This document shows, piece by piece, positions 6,258 through 7,143 of a DNA stretch of 7,143 nucleotides. The first letter of the stretch is position 1. Every line of letters starts with the position of its first letter. Both the position numbers and the translations under genes were made by a program. Below the pieces are notes generated by a model. That model was not told the origin of the DNA. It ran no database searches and saw only the letters and a list, made by a program, of their open reading frames with translations. This DNA is from an uncultured Bacteroidota bacterium. GTDB lineage: Bacteria > Bacteroidota > Bacteroidia > Bacteroidales > VadinHA17. Where the stretch lies: assembly GCA_903865465.1 (NCBI GenBank), contig CAIPJU010000069.1, positions 1-7,143 on the forward strand, read 5' to 3'.

Positions 6258-7055
6258 ATGACCGGACCTTTAGTTTCAATAATTACTGTATGCCACAATA
6301 GCATCAAAACTGTTTCGGAGACTATTCAATCAGTTCATTCCCAGATATATCCCAATATTGAATATATTATTATTGACGGAGCCTCAACTGACGGTACCCT
6401 TGAGCTTATTAATTCTTTTCCAAAAGGAATTGCCAAATTTATCTCGGAACCAGACAGTGGTATGTATGAAGCAATTAACAAAGGAATAAGATTAGCGACC
6501 GGCGACATCGTAGGTATTCTGAATTCAGATGATCTCTTTTTTGACAATGATGTTATTGGTAGAATTGCAGAGGCTTTTGTCCATTGGGAGATAGATGCAG
6601 TTTATGGTGATGTGCAATTTGTAAAAGATTCTGACTCAACGAAAGTTGTCAGATATTATTCTTCACGGAATTTTCATCCGGGCAGGTTCAGGTATGGATT
6701 TATGCCTGCCCACCCTACATTTTATGTAAGGAGAGAATTATTTGAGAAATTTGGATATTACAGGGAGGATTATAGCATTGCAGCCGATTTTGAACTTTTG
6801 TTGCGCTTTATCCTACTTAATAAAATCAGATGCAAATATCTCAAAGGGCCCATGGTTTTTATGAGAACAGGAGGGATCAGTAACAGGTCGGTGATGAGTA
6901 ATCTGATTTTAAACAAGGAGATAATAAGAGCGAGCAGGGAGAATGGAATGCGTACTAATTACTTCAATATTTATTCAAAGTATTTCTTGAAAATATTTGA
7001 GTTCATGCCAAAATTAAATCAGAGTGTCCAGAATCCTGATAACTGGCAGAGGTAG
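6258..7055 (+). CDS. Family 2 glycosyltransferase (GT-A fold, WcaA-like)
   Basis: The 265-residue protein has a GT2 domain from the N-terminus: VSIITVCHN (6-14), IIIDGASTDGT (37-47) for the nucleotide pocket, SEPDSGMYEAINKGI (63-77), then LNSDD (88-92), the DXD-like metal and nucleotide-diphosphate site. A later AADFEL (175-180) has the acidic residue usually taken as catalytic base region. It probably adds one sugar from a nucleotide donor to the growing undecaprenyl-linked oligosaccharide on the cytoplasmic side; donor and acceptor cannot be read. There is no strongly hydrophobic tail, so membrane association would be peripheral. The start is fixed well: a TAG in the same frame at 6246-6248 lies just four codons before the ATG. 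A 68-base gap separates it from the aminotransferase. Its last 32 bases overlap the start of the next gene in another frame. Confidence 0.93.
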   Translation: MTGPLVSIITVCHNSIKTVSETIQSVHSQIYPNIEYIIIDGASTDGTLELINSFPKGIAKFISEPDSGMYEAINKGIRLATGDIVGILNSDDLFFDNDVIGRIAEAFVHWEIDAVYGDVQFVKDSDSTKVVRYYSSRNFHPGRFRYGFMPAHPTFYVRRELFEKFGYYREDYSIAADFELLLRFILLNKIRCKYLKGPMVFMRTGGISNRSVMSNLILNKEIIRASRENGMRTNYFNIYSKYFLKIFEFMPKLNQSVQNPDNWQR

Positions 7056-7143
7056 TTTCATCGGGAGTAACTTCCGGAGATTTTCAGAATACTGCGATGT
7101 AACTGAGGTCTCGCTCAGGGGAATTGACCCGGCAAGGATCAAC
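7024..7143 (+). CDS. N-terminus of an NAD(P)-dependent sugar-nucleotide epimerase/dehydratase/reductase (3' truncated by window edge)
   Basis: A frame different from the GT2 gene is open from 7018 to the window end. The only plausible start is a GTG at 7024; no in-frame ATG is present. The 40 residues read MSRILITGRGSFIGSNF at the N-terminus, which is the first beta strand and glycine-rich loop of the Rossmann fold in extended short-chain dehydrogenases such as GalE, RmlB or RmlD. The loop has Gly8 and Gly14 in place, but the middle glycine of GxxGxxG is Ser11, with a Gly at 10 instead. A second strand with an acidic or basic selector region (DVTEVSLRG, 25-33) follows. Such enzymes change nucleotide sugars at C4, C5 or C6, so it fits this locus, but the specificity lies beyond the window. 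The 32-base overlap with the GT2 3' end suggests translational coupling. The short fragment limits certainty. Confidence 0.78.
   Translation, partial: MSRILITGRGSFIGSNFRRFSEYCDVTEVSLRGIDPARIN

Overview
The window reads as one polysaccharide biosynthesis locus (O-antigen, capsule or exopolysaccharide). Every recognisable gene is on the + strand and packed tightly. The AT-rich sequence, the scarcity of Shine-Dalgarno sites and the protein styles suggest a member of the Bacteroidota. This placement rests on general style only; there is no rRNA or housekeeping marker in view.

Layout: the 3' end of a GNAT-type acetyltransferase (1-181); a small monotopic phosphoglycosyl transferase that would start the lipid-linked glycan (212-808); a DegT/DnrJ/EryC1-type PLP sugar aminotransferase (805-1980, 4-base ATGA overlap); a large multi-membrane Wzy/WaaL-like O-antigen polymerase or ligase with a roughly 330-residue loop that seems to carry a beta-sandwich module (1992-4061); a tandem FdtA/QdtA-type cupin, which is a dTDP-4-keto-6-deoxyglucose 3,4-ketoisomerase present as two fused copies (4058-4945, again a 4-base ATGA overlap); a second DegT-family aminotransferase of the FdtB/QdtB kind (5041-6189); a family 2 glycosyltransferase (6258-7055); and, overlapping its 3' end in another frame, the first 40 codons of an NAD(P)-binding sugar-nucleotide epimerase/dehydratase/reductase (7024 to the window edge).

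How the genes may work together (inference): the ketoisomerase and second aminotransferase would convert dTDP-4-keto-6-deoxyglucose to a dTDP-3-amino-3,6-dideoxyhexose (Fuc3N or Qui3N). The first aminotransferase, perhaps with the truncated acetyltransferase, would make another amino sugar, plausibly the one the phosphoglycosyl transferase loads onto undecaprenyl phosphate. The GT2 enzyme would add one residue, and the Wzy/WaaL-like protein would polymerise or ligate the glycan at the outer face of the inner membrane. The flippase (Wzx), RmlA/RmlB and a dedicated 3-N-acetyltransferase (FdtC/QdtC) are not in this window.

The most unusual items are the in-frame duplicated cupin, whose first copy has lost one of the two signature histidines, and the polymerase/ligase with a lectin-like domain inserted in its periplasmic loop. 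No CRISPR array, transposon, tRNA, rRNA or convincing terminator was seen. The longest stretch without a gene is the 95 bases before 5041.
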